NCBI GenBank assembly: GCA_016708875.1
Contig: JADJFA010000007.1
Coordinates: forward strand, 62,001 to 126,000
DNA length: 64,000 nt
Direction of reading: 5' to 3'
Source of the DNA: Lewinellaceae bacterium
Lineage (GTDB): Bacteria > Bacteroidota > Bacteroidia > Chitinophagales > Saprospiraceae
Shown here piece after piece: positions 41,339-50,203 of the stretch. Position numbers and translations under genes: made by a program. Under the pieces are notes generated by a model. The model did not search any database. It was not told the DNA's origin and saw only the letters and a list, made by a program, of their open reading frames with translations. Numbering within the stretch: position 1 is the first letter of the stretch; each line of letters begins with the position of its first letter.

Positions 41339-43444
41339 TTACGAATTCACCAATTCCCAAAATTCTTCGAGGCTTGAAACGGGTCTTTGGCAAGCAAAAT
41401 CCCGGCAAACGTAGACAAGCGCGTCAGCTGCTCCGGGCTTGTCTGCCAGAAGCGGCAGCGTATCATTTGGCGCTGTGCTCGCGGAGATTACTTTGTTTGG
41501 CAAAAACCGACGCTGGATTTCAAGGGCTTTTTCAAATGCGTTTTCGCCAATAATAGCGATTTCGTGAATTGGGTAGGCCTCGTTCAACATAGCCGTAGCC
41601 CAACGTTCAAATGAGAGTGGATATTTCTCTACTGTATCGCGCATGGCAACAAGCATCTCTGAAGCAGTTTCACGCCATTCAGGACGATCGAGCAGGATAC
41701 CCAAGCGTTGGAGGTTGTGCACCATGGTGCTGTTCCCCGATGGTGTCGCATTGTCGTAAAGGTCTTTCTTTCGGAAAAGAATGTCTGTTTGATCCTTGTC
41801 TGTGAAAAAGAACATGTTCGATTCAGGGTCCTGAAAATGCCCAAAAACAAAGTCCGTGCATTCACCAGCAAGTTGCAGGTATCGCGGTTCAAACGTAATC
41901 TGGTAAACATCCACCAAGGCTGCAATTAGGTAAGCATAGTCGTCAAGGAAAGCAAATGGCTGGGCCGCACTGTGCCGCCAACTTCGGTGATTGGTGATCT
42001 GTGATTGGTGATCTGTAATTGGTGATCTGTGATTGGTGATTGGCGGGTTTTGGAAGTTGTCCAGGAGAAAATTGAGGTTACGAACAGCAGCCTGCCGGTA
42101 GTCTTCGTGGCCAAGGGCCGTAAACGCTGCTGCATAGGCAGATGTCATGAGCGCATTCCAACCCAGTAGGATTTTATTATCCAAACCAGGCCAAATGCGT
42201 TGGGAGCGTCTCGCATGGAGTTTTTCCGCACTGGAATGTAGCCGTTTTTGGAGTTCTTCTACCTTTATATTATGGTCTGCCGCAAATGTGTCGTAAGTGT
42301 ATGGTCGCCAGAGAATATTTTTTTCTTCCCAGTTACCGGCTTCGGTGACGCCATAAAATTCGCAAAAAAGCCCTGCTTCCTCCCCAAGTATTGCTTCGAT
42401 CTCAGATTTGTCCCAGACAAAAAATTTCCCCTCTACTCCTTCTGAATCGGCATCCTGCGCTGAATAAAAGCCTCCCTCTGAGTTTGTCATCTCACGGGCA
42501 ATGTAGTCGAGGGTTTGCTGAATGATTGTCGCCCATTGATCTTTGGCACTTGGCTGTTGACTGCTTTCTACTATCTTATAAGCCTCTGAAAGTACGCTCA
42601 CAAGCAAGGCATTGTCATAAAGCATTTTTTCAAAGTGTGGAATGAGCCATTCGCGGTCAGTAGCGTATCGCGCAAATCCGCCTCCAATTTGGTCATAAAT
42701 GCCTCCCCGCGCCATTTTATCAAGCGAAAAAAGTGCATGCTCCAAGGCTTCCGGATTTCCAGAAAAGTAGTGCCAGTTCAACAACCACTGCAAAGCCATC
42801 GTGGACGGAAATTTTGGTGCGCCTCCAAATCCGCCTTCAGAATGGTCGAATTGAGCGCGCATCTTGGCAAACATGGTTTGAGCGTTCGGAGCGGAAGTGG
42901 CTGAAAGATTGGAACCTTGAAGTGCTTGGGAATTAATAAAGATTCCATCGTTGCGCTCGATATTTGTCAGCAAACGCTCGGCCTGGTCAATGGCGGTGTC
43001 GCGCTTCGTTTCCCAAACATTGGCGAGATGTTCCAAAAGCTGCAACCATCCCGGGCGGTTGTGCATGGAGCGCGGAGGAAAATAAGTCCCCGCATAAAAG
43101 GGCTTTGCATCTGGCGTAAGGAAGCAATTGAGCGGCCAACCCCCACTACCCGTGAGCAACTGACAGGCTTCCATATATATCGCATCCACATCGGGTCGTT
43201 CCTCTCTGTCAACTTTGATGTTGATGAAATGCTCGTTCATAAACGCTGCAACGTCCTCATTTTCAAACGACTCGCGTTCCATCACATGACACCAGTGACA
43301 AGTGCTGTAACCAATGCTTACCAAAATAGGCTTTTGCTCGGCACGGGCACGCTCGAATGCTTCTGGTTTCCAGGCGTACCAATCCACCGGATTGTGGGCA
43401 TGCTGGAGGAGATAAGGAGAAGACTCGTGTTGTAAACGATTCAT
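41339..43444 (-). CDS. thioredoxin-domain protein, YyaL/spermatogenesis-associated 20 type
   Basis: About 701 residues from the Met at 43444. N-terminal DUF255 thioredoxin-like domain (NRLQHESSPYLLQHAHNPVDWYAW; redox motif STCHWCHVMERESF, Cys-x-x-Cys) and a long six-hairpin glycosidase-like domain (QIGGGFARYATDREWLIPHFEKMLYDNA). Physiological role unknown. A block of in-frame repeats at 41985-42045 adds about 25 residues (ITNHRSPITDHQSQITNHR) before FAFLDDYAYLIAAL, where relatives have a short loop. Upstream lies the left arm of element G2. Confidence 0.9.
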   Translation of the reverse strand: MNRLQHESSPYLLQHAHNPVDWYAWKPEAFERARAEQKPILVSIGYSTCHWCHVMERESFENEDVAAFMNEHFINIKVDREERPDVDAIYMEACQLLTGSGGWPLNCFLTPDAKPFYAGTYFPPRSMHNRPGWLQLLEHLANVWETKRDTAIDQAERLLTNIERNDGIFINSQALQGSNLSATSAPNAQTMFAKMRAQFDHSEGGFGGAPKFPSTMALQWLLNWHYFSGNPEALEHALFSLDKMARGGIYDQIGGGFARYATDREWLIPHFEKMLYDNALLVSVLSEAYKIVESSQQPSAKDQWATIIQQTLDYIAREMTNSEGGFYSAQDADSEGVEGKFFVWDKSEIEAILGEEAGLFCEFYGVTEAGNWEEKNILWRPYTYDTFAADHNIKVEELQKRLHSSAEKLHARRSQRIWPGLDNKILLGWNALMTSAYAAAFTALGHEDYRQAAVRNLNFLLDNFQNPPITNHRSPITDHQSQITNHRSWRHSAAQPFAFLDDYAYLIAALVDVYQITFEPRYLQLAGECTDFVFGHFQDPESNMFFFTDKDQTDILFRKKDLYDNATPSGNSTMVHNLQRLGILLDRPEWRETASEMLVAMRDTVEKYPLSFERWATAMLNEAYPIHEIAIIGENAFEKALEIQRRFLPNKVISASTAPNDTLPLLADKPGAADALVYVCRDFACQRPVSSLEEFWELVNS
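41985..42045. repeat. ATTGGTGATCTGTG repeat patch H4 inside the YyaL-type gene
   Basis: Alternating GATTGGTG and GATCTGTG units in tandem, in frame; related to H1/H2. Confidence 0.75.
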
Positions 43445-43551
43445 AGATAGGGTATTAAACCGCAAAATTTAAAACAGGAGAACAGGAAAATTTAAAATTA
43501 AGAGGGGTAAACCGCAAAATGGAAAACTAGAAAATGTAAAATTGAGAGGGC

Positions 43552-43582
43552 TTGGAAAACTGAAATAAATCAGTTAACTTTG
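43552..43582 (+). promoter_or_regulatory. promoter of the four-helix-bundle gene
   Basis: TTG (43552-43554), exactly 20 bases, then TAACTTTG (43575-43582): an ideal Bacteroidota housekeeping promoter, 18 bases before the start codon and inside element G2. Confidence 0.7.
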
Positions 43583-43600
43583 AAAACAAAAAGTGAAAAC

Positions 43601-43966
43601 ATGAAAAAATTTGACTTTGAAGACCGCCTCGTTGATTTTGCTGATATGATCATTGATGTGGTCGAAAACCTTCCGAATTCCAAAGTCGCCAATCATCTTG
43701 GCAGCCAACTGGCCCGATCTGGCACTGCTCCCGCATTACTGTATGGTGAAGTACAAGGCGCGGAGTCGAACGCTGACTTTTTGCACAAGGCCAAACTGGT
43801 ATTGAAAGAACTTATAGAAACCCAGGTTTGCCATAAAATCATTCGCAAACGGAATTACATCGAGCCAATTTTCATCGAAAAAGTACTCCAGGAAAACGGC
43901 GAATTGGTAGCCATTTTTACCGCTTCTGTAAAAACCGCTTCGCAAAACCAGGCCGGGGCTAAATGA
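43601..43966 (+). CDS. four-helix-bundle protein (23S rRNA intervening-sequence / S23 family)
   Basis: 121 residues from MKKFDFEDRLVDFADMII. The family pattern is present: SQLARSGTAPALLYGEVQGAES in the second helix and KAKLVLKELIETQVCHKII in the third. This is the TIGR02436/S23 four-helix-bundle family first known from genes inside 23S rRNA intervening sequences, and distantly like the Avd accessory protein of diversity-generating retroelements. Function unknown. Here it is not in an rRNA gene, but still sits between long inverted arms (element G2) with its own promoter. The C terminus (FTASVKTASQNQAGAK) is free of repeat sequence. Confidence 0.9.
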   Translation: MKKFDFEDRLVDFADMIIDVVENLPNSKVANHLGSQLARSGTAPALLYGEVQGAESNADFLHKAKLVLKELIETQVCHKIIRKRNYIEPIFIEKVLQENGELVAIFTASVKTASQNQAGAK

Positions 43967-44066
43967 ACAGTTTTACATTTTCCTGTTCTCCGGTTTTACA
44001 TTTTGCGGTTTCCCTTCTCAATTATAAATTTTGCGGTTCTCCGGTTTTACATTTTGCGGTTTAATC

Positions 44067-44974
44067 TCAGATAACAGCGTGCCCGACCGAATCCGGCAAA
44101 TCCGGTATTTGATCCGCTACTTTTTCGCGTTCGCTGATGATTTCTACCAGGCGGCGTGTGGTGCGGCGACGAATTTGGCGTTCGAGGTCTTTGTTGGGTT
44201 CTTTTAAAATGTACTGGAATTTCATCGCTACCAAGTCTTTTTTACTTCTGCCACGCGGAGGTAATGACTTTCTGGCTTGATCAGATCCTGGAATGGGCCA
44301 AGCGTCTCGATCAGAATTTGCTCCAACTCTTCCACATTTTTCAGGTGTTTGAGGTCAATTTCAAACTCGATGCTCGTCCGCTTTATGTCTCGTTTAGTGT
44401 AGTTGACCACCTCAGAAATGAGCAACAGGGAGTTGGGAATGTAAATCATATCATCGTCGTCGTTCAGCAAATGGATGTTTTGCAGCGTGATATCTGTGAT
44501 TTTACCCCGGTGCAACCCGATGCGAACATTGTCGCCAATGCTTAGTTGGCCCGAAAACGTGATAATCATCCCGTTGATCATATTCGAGATGTAATCTTTC
44601 GTAAGGATGGCAATACCTGCAAAAACAATGGACAATGAGGTAAACAATTGCCGAACATCAATCCGAAACAAAGACAAAAGTCCAACCACCAGGCCGACCA
44701 CCAGGAGCAACAGGTATATCTGCCCTACTCCTATAATAAAGTTGTCGTCGCGTTTTATTTTGTGCCGACGACGATACCACCAGGTGGTTCCAAACTGCAC
44801 AAAATCCAAAAGCATCAAAAAAATAGCGATGCTTGCAAGGGTTCTAACATAATAATCGAGCGGCTCGTGATACTTCGACCCAGCGTAATAATGGGATACA
44901 TCCCACTCACCCAGACGGATAAGCACAAGCGTCGTGAAAAGCATAAGTTTGAAAAGGAGTATCAGGTATTTCAT
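44067..44974 (-). CDS. MscS-family mechanosensitive channel (frameshifted near 3' end)
   Basis: The protein has several N-terminal membrane helices and the MscS core: LSIVFAGIAILTKDYISNMINGMIITFSGQLSIGDNVRIGLHRGKITDITLQNIHLLNDDDDMIYIPNS-type sequence (helix TM3 and beta domain). The frame is lost at the six-base A run (T run 44238-44243 on the plus strand): with one more A the protein continues DLVAMKFQYILKEPNKDLERQIRRRTTRRLVEIISE and ends at 44067. As read, it stops at 44228. It probably releases osmotic pressure or acts in envelope signalling. Confidence 0.85.
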
Positions 44975-45078
44975 AGGCTATAGACCTTTGAACAAAGGAC
45001 GTTAGACTCTGGATTACTGAGCACAAGTGAACACCTCAACAAAGTTGAAACTGGCTCTTAATACCTTACAAGCGTAGA

Positions 45079-45109
45079 ACTTCCCGAAAGTTTAAAACTT
45101 TCGGGAAGT
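45079..45109. repeat. palindrome B3
   Basis: AACTTCCCGAAAGTTT and complement, intergenic copy of the family found inside rhaEW and rhamnulokinase; between mscS and ald. Confidence 0.75.
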
Positions 45110-45151
45110 CGCTATATCTGGATGTAAATCAATGGCTTGATTTTACAATTA

Positions 45152-46264
45152 TTACATCACCGAATCCACCGTTTGGAGCGGCAGGCCGAAAGCATCGGCT
45201 ACTCCTTTGTACACCACTTTTCCGCCGACGATATTAAGGCCGAGTTTCAATTCGGCATTGTCAGCGCAGGCTTTTTTCCAGCCTTTCTCGGCCAATTGGA
45301 GCGCGTAAGGAAGTGTCGCGTTGGTCAGCGCAAGTGTAGAAGTAAAAGGCACAGCGCCGGGCATATTCGCCACGCAATAGTGTACCACATCGTCTATAAT
45401 ATAGGTAGGGTCGGCATGGGTTGTCGGGCGGGTCGTCTCGATGCAACCTCCCTGATCCACCGCTACGTCTACGACTACTGTGCCGGGGCGCATGAGTTTT
45501 AGCATGTCGCGAGTGATGAGGTTGGGCGCTTTTGCACCTGGCAACAAAACTGCGCCAACGATAAGATCGTGGGTTTGAATGAGTTGGCGAATGTTGTACT
45601 CGTTTGAGTATTGCGTGACCACGTTGGCTGGCATTACATCGCTGAGGTAGCGTAAACGGGTCAGATTCACATCCAAAATTGTGACCATAGCACCCAAACC
45701 GGCGGCCATTTTGGCGGCCTGTGTTCCCACGATGCCCCCACCCAGAATCAGCACTTTTCCCGGTGGAACACCCGGTACTCCACCCAGCAGCACACCCCGG
45801 CCTTTGGCGGGTTTTTCCAAATATTTCGCGCCTTCCTGAATAGCCATCCGGCCTGCTACTTCCGACATCGGAATGAGCAATGGCAACTGGCGGTCTTTGG
45901 TTTCCACTGTTTCGTAAGCGAGGCAAATTGACTTGCGCTCGATCATCGCTTTGGTCAATTCCTCGCTAGAGGCAAAGTGGAAGTAAGTGAAAATCAATTG
46001 ATTGTCCCGGCAGCGAGCATACTCCTCGGCAATGGGCTCTTTCACTTTCATTATCATCTCGGCCTTGGCCCACACCTCATCAGCAGTAGCGAGTATCTGT
46101 GCGCCAGCGCTCAAATAGTCCTTGTCTTCAAAGCCACTGCCAATACCGGCCGTGCTTTGTACAAAGATGGTGTGGCCGCGTCGAGCGAACTCCATGGCGC
46201 CTGCTGGAGTGAGCGCCACGCGGTTTTCATTACTTTTTATCTCTTTTGGTACACCGATTATCAT
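45152..46264 (-). CDS. ald: alanine dehydrogenase
   Basis: The 370-residue protein has the complete alanine dehydrogenase/PNT pattern: MIIGVPKEIKSNENRVALTP, KVKEPIAEEY, YFHFASSEELTKAM, PMSEVAGRMAIQEGAKYLEK, NAD fold VLILGGGIVGTQAAKMAAGLGA, and DVAVDQGGCIETTRPTTH. It makes pyruvate and ammonia from L-alanine reversibly with NAD. Single gene; a B-type palindrome follows its stop after about 40 bp. Confidence 0.95.
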   Translation of the reverse strand: MIIGVPKEIKSNENRVALTPAGAMEFARRGHTIFVQSTAGIGSGFEDKDYLSAGAQILATADEVWAKAEMIMKVKEPIAEEYARCRDNQLIFTYFHFASSEELTKAMIERKSICLAYETVETKDRQLPLLIPMSEVAGRMAIQEGAKYLEKPAKGRGVLLGGVPGVPPGKVLILGGGIVGTQAAKMAAGLGAMVTILDVNLTRLRYLSDVMPANVVTQYSNEYNIRQLIQTHDLIVGAVLLPGAKAPNLITRDMLKLMRPGTVVVDVAVDQGGCIETTRPTTHADPTYIIDDVVHYCVANMPGAVPFTSTLALTNATLPYALQLAEKGWKKACADNAELKLGLNIVGGKVVYKGVADAFGLPLQTVDSVM

Positions 46265-46277
46265 AATGACTGGTATT

Positions 46278-46316
46278 TATCCCCTCCTTCGTCCCAAGCC
46301 CTCGGGACTATGGCGG
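46278..46316. repeat. family I stem-loop upstream of ald
   Basis: CCTCCTTCGTCCCAAGCC and CTATGGCGGGTG, the reverse orientation of the ACCCGCCATAG...CGAAGGAGGG unit seen before glpF. Confidence 0.6.
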
Positions 46317-46368
46317 GTGAAATGGTTAGAAAATTTTTTAGAATGTGTCGCAAAGGTAGAAATCTCAG

Positions 46369-46538
46369 GGAATGTCCAAGGGAATGTCCAATTTCCAACA
46401 AGGAATGTCCAATGTCCAAGTGGGCTTTGCGCTTGGGATTTGTTGCCATTTACCATTGAAAGGCTACATTGGTGTCCAAGCGCTAAGTCTATTTGGACAT
46501 TGGACATTCCTTGTTGGACATTGGACATTCAAAAACCC
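46369..46538. repeat. inverted-repeat element J
   Basis: Left arm of GGAATGTCCAA and CAATGTCCAAG units (46369-46420), right arm TTGGACATTGGACATTCC and on (46494-46538), loop about 70 bp. It fills most of the 390-bp gap between divergent ald and slyD. A TATCTTCG box just past the right arm (about 46542) may be the slyD promoter. Confidence 0.8.
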
Positions 46539-46656
46539 CTTATCTTCGCGCACTTTTTGGCCAAGGGCGATGTGATTTCGTCGCTCTGCTCCAAAAAATC
46601 ACGAATAAAACAGCACGCTGAAGCGTGACAGTACCAAAACAAACTATTGATTTTCA

Positions 46657-47166
46657 ATGATTATTGAACAAAACAAAGTCGTGGCCGTCCACTACACCCT
46701 CAACGAAGGCACTGCCGAAGTACAACTCGTAGAATCCACCAACGGTAGCGAACCACTCACTTTTATCTATGGCGTGGGCATGATGATCCCTGCTTTTGAG
46801 GCCAATTTGACCGGACTGTCTATCGGCGATACGTTCGCTTTTGGTATTCCAGCCGCTCAAGCCTACGGCGAATATGATGCGACCGCGCTGGTAGAAGTGC
46901 CCAAACAAATTTTTGAACACGAAGGCAAAATTCCTGACGGCCTCCTCGAAATAGGCAACGTACTCCCGCTACAAGACCAGGAAGGCAACCGTATGCAGGG
47001 CATGGTGGCATGGGTAGGATTGGACAAGGTAAAACTCGACTTCAACCACCCGATGGCCGGTGTTGACCTCTTTTTCACAGGCCATGTGGAAGGTGTACGC
47101 GACGCTGAACCCTCCGAACTTGAGCACGGTCACGTGCACGGACCAGGTGGGCATCATCATCATTGA
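46657..47166 (+). CDS. slyD: FKBP-type peptidyl-prolyl isomerase, SlyD-like
   Basis: The 169-residue protein has the SlyD layout: FKBP strands (VVAVHYTLNEG ... PLTFIYGVGMMIPAFEANLTGLSIGDTFAFGIPAAQAYGEYD), the insert-in-flap domain (LVEVPKQIFEHEGKIPDGLLEIGNVLP), the return to FKBP (DFNHPMAGVDLFFTGHVEGVRDA), and a His-rich metal-binding tail (HGHVHGPGGHHHH). Folding helper and nickel/zinc handler in the cytoplasm. The pentapeptide gene follows after 11 bp. Confidence 0.95.
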   Translation: MIIEQNKVVAVHYTLNEGTAEVQLVESTNGSEPLTFIYGVGMMIPAFEANLTGLSIGDTFAFGIPAAQAYGEYDATALVEVPKQIFEHEGKIPDGLLEIGNVLPLQDQEGNRMQGMVAWVGLDKVKLDFNHPMAGVDLFFTGHVEGVRDAEPSELEHGHVHGPGGHHHH

Positions 47167-47177
47167 GTCTGGAAATA

Positions 47178-48548
47178 ATGAAGGAAAACAACGAACGACC
47201 TGAGCCCAGAGCAAGTCAGCTGGTTGATATTTGGTCACGCACCATCGTGGCGCTTTTGATAGGGGTACTTATCGGGGCAGTCATTGCATTGTTGGGGCCA
47301 AGTGCGCTGGAGGAACACATCACGTCGCTCGTTGTTGGTTTTGTGGTGCTGGTGGTATTTCTGGCCGGGATTTCTTTTGTTTTGGTGCAGAACAAGGAAA
47401 AAGTGTTGCAACGCCTTTTCGGTGTTAGTGATACCGATCTGGCCGAAGTGAAAGAAAATGCCCAACATCTTTTCCTGAACGCCTGGCATCGGCATTTCCC
47501 AGAAGCGCAGGAAAACTTCAACCTGCTTTTCACCAAAATCTTCGCCTGGTACTCCTGGATGAGCTTCCGGCGTTGGATTTTGCTGGTGTTTCAGATGCTT
47601 TTTTTGGGGTTTGGGGGCTTGCTAGGCACGATGCTTTTGTTCAATCAGAACAAAATCCTTACCAAGCAAAACCAACTCCTCCAAAGCCAAAATTACCGTC
47701 TCGACCAACAGACCTACCTCCAGGAAGCTGAGCGCCGCAGCTCGCTTATCTTCCTGATGGGCAATCTATTAGATGCCATGGACCGCGAACTCAAAGCAGA
47801 CATTGGGCAGCCCGGTGTGCGAGACCTTTCGCCTCAAATCATTGGTCGGGTAGTAGCGTTGAGTAAAAGTCTGAGGCCTTACAAATACCTGGAAGGAGAT
47901 TCGCTCGTGGACCGGGAACTCAGTCCGGAGCGAGGTCATTTGCTGATAAGCCTCGTAAACAGCCAGATAGATAATAGTTCGTTGCGCCGAATCTTCCAAT
48001 TCTCCGATTTTTCCTTTGCCGACTTGAAAGACGCAGCGCTTTCTGGTGAATACCTGAGCGGCATCAATCTTCATCATGCCGACCTTTCTGGTGCAACGCT
48101 CGACGAAACCGACTTTAGCCGGGCCGATCTCAGCGGCACTGATCTTTCTAATGCAGTGCTCGCCCGTGCGAATTTGCGGGAAGCCCGATTCCGACAGACG
48201 AACCTGAAAAACGCCTATCTCGAATCTGCAGACCTTACGCAGGCCAATTTTTATGGTGCAAAAATGTGGAGCGTGAATCTGGCAGGCGCCAAGCTCCGGC
48301 AAACGCATTTTACCAATGCCGATCTCTCGGAGGCAAATCTTTTCGGGGCGACCATACAACGCACCGGCTTCGATCAGGCAATTTTGGATAGCGCTGTGGT
48401 GGATAATTCCGCATGGCTTGCACGACTTCCAGCAGTTGGCCAAGACAGCGTACGGGGGCGAAACTACTTGATTTCCAATTATTTAGTTGATTCTGTACAG
48501 ACCAACTCGAGGGTTCGGTATTTGCTTCTGAAAAAGCGGAAGGACTAA
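47178..48548 (+). CDS. membrane pentapeptide-repeat protein
   Basis: About 456 residues. Three hydrophobic segments in the first 155 residues (TIVALLIGVLIGAVIALLG; VVGFVVLVVFLAGISFVLV; WILLVFQMLFLGFGGLLGTMLLF) are followed by a coiled stretch (QNKILTKQNQLLQSQNYRLDQQTYLQEAERR) and, from about 275 to 420, at least 25 pentapeptide repeats of A(D/N)LxX type (ADLSGATLDETDFSRADLSG...), a right-handed beta helix. Such membrane proteins are common but lack a defined role. A TTG start overlapping slyD is possible; I prefer the ATG. Confidence 0.88.
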   Translation: MKENNERPEPRASQLVDIWSRTIVALLIGVLIGAVIALLGPSALEEHITSLVVGFVVLVVFLAGISFVLVQNKEKVLQRLFGVSDTDLAEVKENAQHLFLNAWHRHFPEAQENFNLLFTKIFAWYSWMSFRRWILLVFQMLFLGFGGLLGTMLLFNQNKILTKQNQLLQSQNYRLDQQTYLQEAERRSSLIFLMGNLLDAMDRELKADIGQPGVRDLSPQIIGRVVALSKSLRPYKYLEGDSLVDRELSPERGHLLISLVNSQIDNSSLRRIFQFSDFSFADLKDAALSGEYLSGINLHHADLSGATLDETDFSRADLSGTDLSNAVLARANLREARFRQTNLKNAYLESADLTQANFYGAKMWSVNLAGAKLRQTHFTNADLSEANLFGATIQRTGFDQAILDSAVVDNSAWLARLPAVGQDSVRGRNYLISNYLVDSVQTNSRVRYLLLKKRKD

Positions 48549-48557
48549 GGGCAATTT

Positions 48558-48675
48558 CGTTGACTTAATCGTATAGAACACGGATGACGCGGATTAGACA
48601 CGGATTAAAGATCAAATTAAGGTCAAAATCCGTGTCTAATCCGCGTCATCCATGTTCTACAAGATTAAGTCAACG
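48558..48675. repeat. element A8, arms outward, 20-bp cargo
   Basis: AACACGGATGACGCGGATTA and ACACGGATT, about 20 bp of A-rich loop (48607-48626), then AATCCGTGTCTAATCCGCGT and on to TGTTCT. The inverted repeat extends outwards into CGTTGACTTAATCGTA / AAGATTAAGTCAACG. Arm orientation is the same as that of A4/A5 around the GxxExxY gene, and opposite to A1-A3, A6 and A7. Confidence 0.88.
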
Positions 48676-48693
48676 ACTTTGAATACGGTGTAA

Positions 48694-49290
48694 TTAAAAC
48701 ACCTGGTTCACCGCAAAAAACAGTACGAGGTAAATCCAAAGCCCGTCCAAAAAATGCCAGTAAATCGTGAGCAGGCGAAGGCTCAGGCGTTTCTCAGGAT
48801 CGGAAAAATAGACCAACACTGTAACCGGGTCCACCATGTGCTTTTTGGCAGCGAGGTAAAATTGGAAAAGGAACGGCAGCCCAGCCAAAACGTGTATCAG
48901 GTGTACAAACGAAATGACGTATAAAAAACCCGTCGTAGTAGAAGTGCCCAGGTTGATGTTGTGCTTAAAAAGCCACCACCACGCTACAGCCTGCATCCCG
49001 GTAAAAAAAATCGAGAGCCAGATGGTGATTCGAAGATTTTGCTGATAACCTAGCGTGTCGTCGGCTAGATAACAACGTCGGGCGCGCACCATTGTCCAAC
49101 TGCTGGCAAGAAGGATTAAAGTGTTGAAAACGAACAAGATCGGCACCCGAACGGGCGGCACTTCATTGGTTACCCGAATGTAAACGTATGCCACCGTGAG
49201 CGCCAAAAACAGAAATGCAAGGCCGAACAGCAGGATGAACAACATCACATTTTTGGGATGGAACAGGAATTCGTTTTGCTTAGATGCCAT
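48694..49290 (-). CDS. cytochrome c oxidase subunit III family protein
   Basis: The 198-residue protein has five to six membrane helices and the haem-copper oxidase subunit III pattern (NVMLFILLFGLAFLFLALTVAYVYIRV; ILLASSWTMVRARRCYLADD; FTGMQAVAWWWLFK; SFVHLIHVLAGLPFLF; LLTIYWHFLDGLWIYLVLFF). The last, YWHFLDGLW, is the conserved subunit III motif. The other oxidase subunits are not in the window, so this is a detached subunit III. Its start is four bases from the stop of the next minus-strand gene. Confidence 0.9.
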   Translation of the reverse strand: MASKQNEFLFHPKNVMLFILLFGLAFLFLALTVAYVYIRVTNEVPPVRVPILFVFNTLILLASSWTMVRARRCYLADDTLGYQQNLRITIWLSIFFTGMQAVAWWWLFKHNINLGTSTTTGFLYVISFVHLIHVLAGLPFLFQFYLAAKKHMVDPVTVLVYFSDPEKRLSLRLLTIYWHFLDGLWIYLVLFFAVNQVF

Positions 49291-49293
49291 GAT

Positions 49294-50203
49294 TTAGAAA
49301 GTAATTAACCCAATTGCGGTTACTGCCAAGGCGACGCCCACCCAATTGAGTCTCGAAAGCCGCTCCCGAAACAGCGTGACTGCCCCAATGGTTGTGACCA
49401 CAATTATACTGACATTCGCTACGGGAAACACAAAAGAACCTTCCAGTCCGCTGTCCAGCGCGAAGAGCATGAATAGCATCGAACCATAATTGGGGATGCC
49501 AAGGATGATGCCCGCAGCCACGTTTTTCCAGGAAAATTGAAGCCGGCCAGTCGCCCATCCGACGATTGCAAGGAGCAAACCTAATATGCCCGCCGTTCCA
49601 AAAATGGTGATGATAAACGTCGGGTCCGACATATCGGTAAAACCTTCGTTTTGGACGCGCACGAGCAGAACTTCCAGCAAGCCCGCCAAAATCCAGGTGG
49701 CGATGGGGATCCAGAGCAAATTTTTGCTGTTCTGTCCCGGAACTCCGTTCCGGGACTTTTCCGTTGTTCTTTTCCCCAGAACGGAGTTCCGGGGTACTTG
49801 GCCAATTCACCAAAACAATAGAAATAAGCGCGAAAAATATCCCCAGTATTTTAACCCAACCCGCCGATTCCTGATAGGCCAAAATGGCAAAAGGCACCGT
49901 CATCAGGATGGACATTTTTTGCATGATCTGTCCAATGGTTACCCCAAAATACCGCACTGTAAGCGCCGCCATATTGAACCCGCTTACAAAAATCAGCCCC
50001 AAAACCAGGGCATAAGGCATCCAAGGGGTGCCAAAATTTTCTGTTTGCACCGGAAAATGCCCCAAATGCAGCCAACCACAGCAAAAGCAAGTAGCGTAAT
50101 TGAACACAATGGCCTGAAAACCATCTATGCCAAAACGCGCAAAAAGTTTGAAAATGAAGCCCAGCATTACTGAGCAAGCCACCGTCAAGAGGAGGTAAAG
50201 CAT
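49294..50203 (-). pseudogene. EamA/DMT-type transporter, split by palindrome D
   Basis: First half from MLYLLLTVACSVMLGFIFKLFARF with five membrane helices (to LGIFFALISIVLVNWPS). A palindrome (49734-49794) is then read as TPELRSGEKNNGKVPERSSGTEQ, after which the frame is off by one; the second half resumes in another frame as LLWIPIATWILAGLLEVLLVRVQNEG to ALAVTAIGLITF. Together they make a normal ten-helix DMT protein of about 290 residues, substrate unknown. The break coincides with the inserted palindrome, so inactivation by insertion is more likely here than sequencing error, though both could apply. Confidence 0.85.
49734..49794. repeat. palindrome pair D inside the DMT gene
   Basis: GTCCCGGAACTCCGTTCCGG and CCCCAGAACGGAGTTCCGG, themselves palindromic and complementary to each other, with 17 bp between, at the linker between the two halves of the transporter. 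Confidence 0.85.

Larger units (their letters stand above)
43455..44064. mobile_element. inverted-repeat element G2 enclosing a four-helix-bundle gene
   Basis: The left arm (43455 to about 43550: TTAAACCGCAAAATTTAAAA, CAGGAGAACAGG, a second TAAACCGCAAAATGGAAAAC) is inverted in the right arm (43969-44064: TTTTCCTGTTCTCCGG, TTTTGCGG repeated). Between them lie a promoter and one small gene. G1 (16320-16469) and G3 (59294-59440) share the arms but carry only a short non-coding loop. Confidence 0.8.

Noticed and set aside
47163..47177. TTG start for the pentapeptide protein overlapping slyD
   Set aside because: The ATG at 47178 needs no rare start and gives the same protein less five residues.
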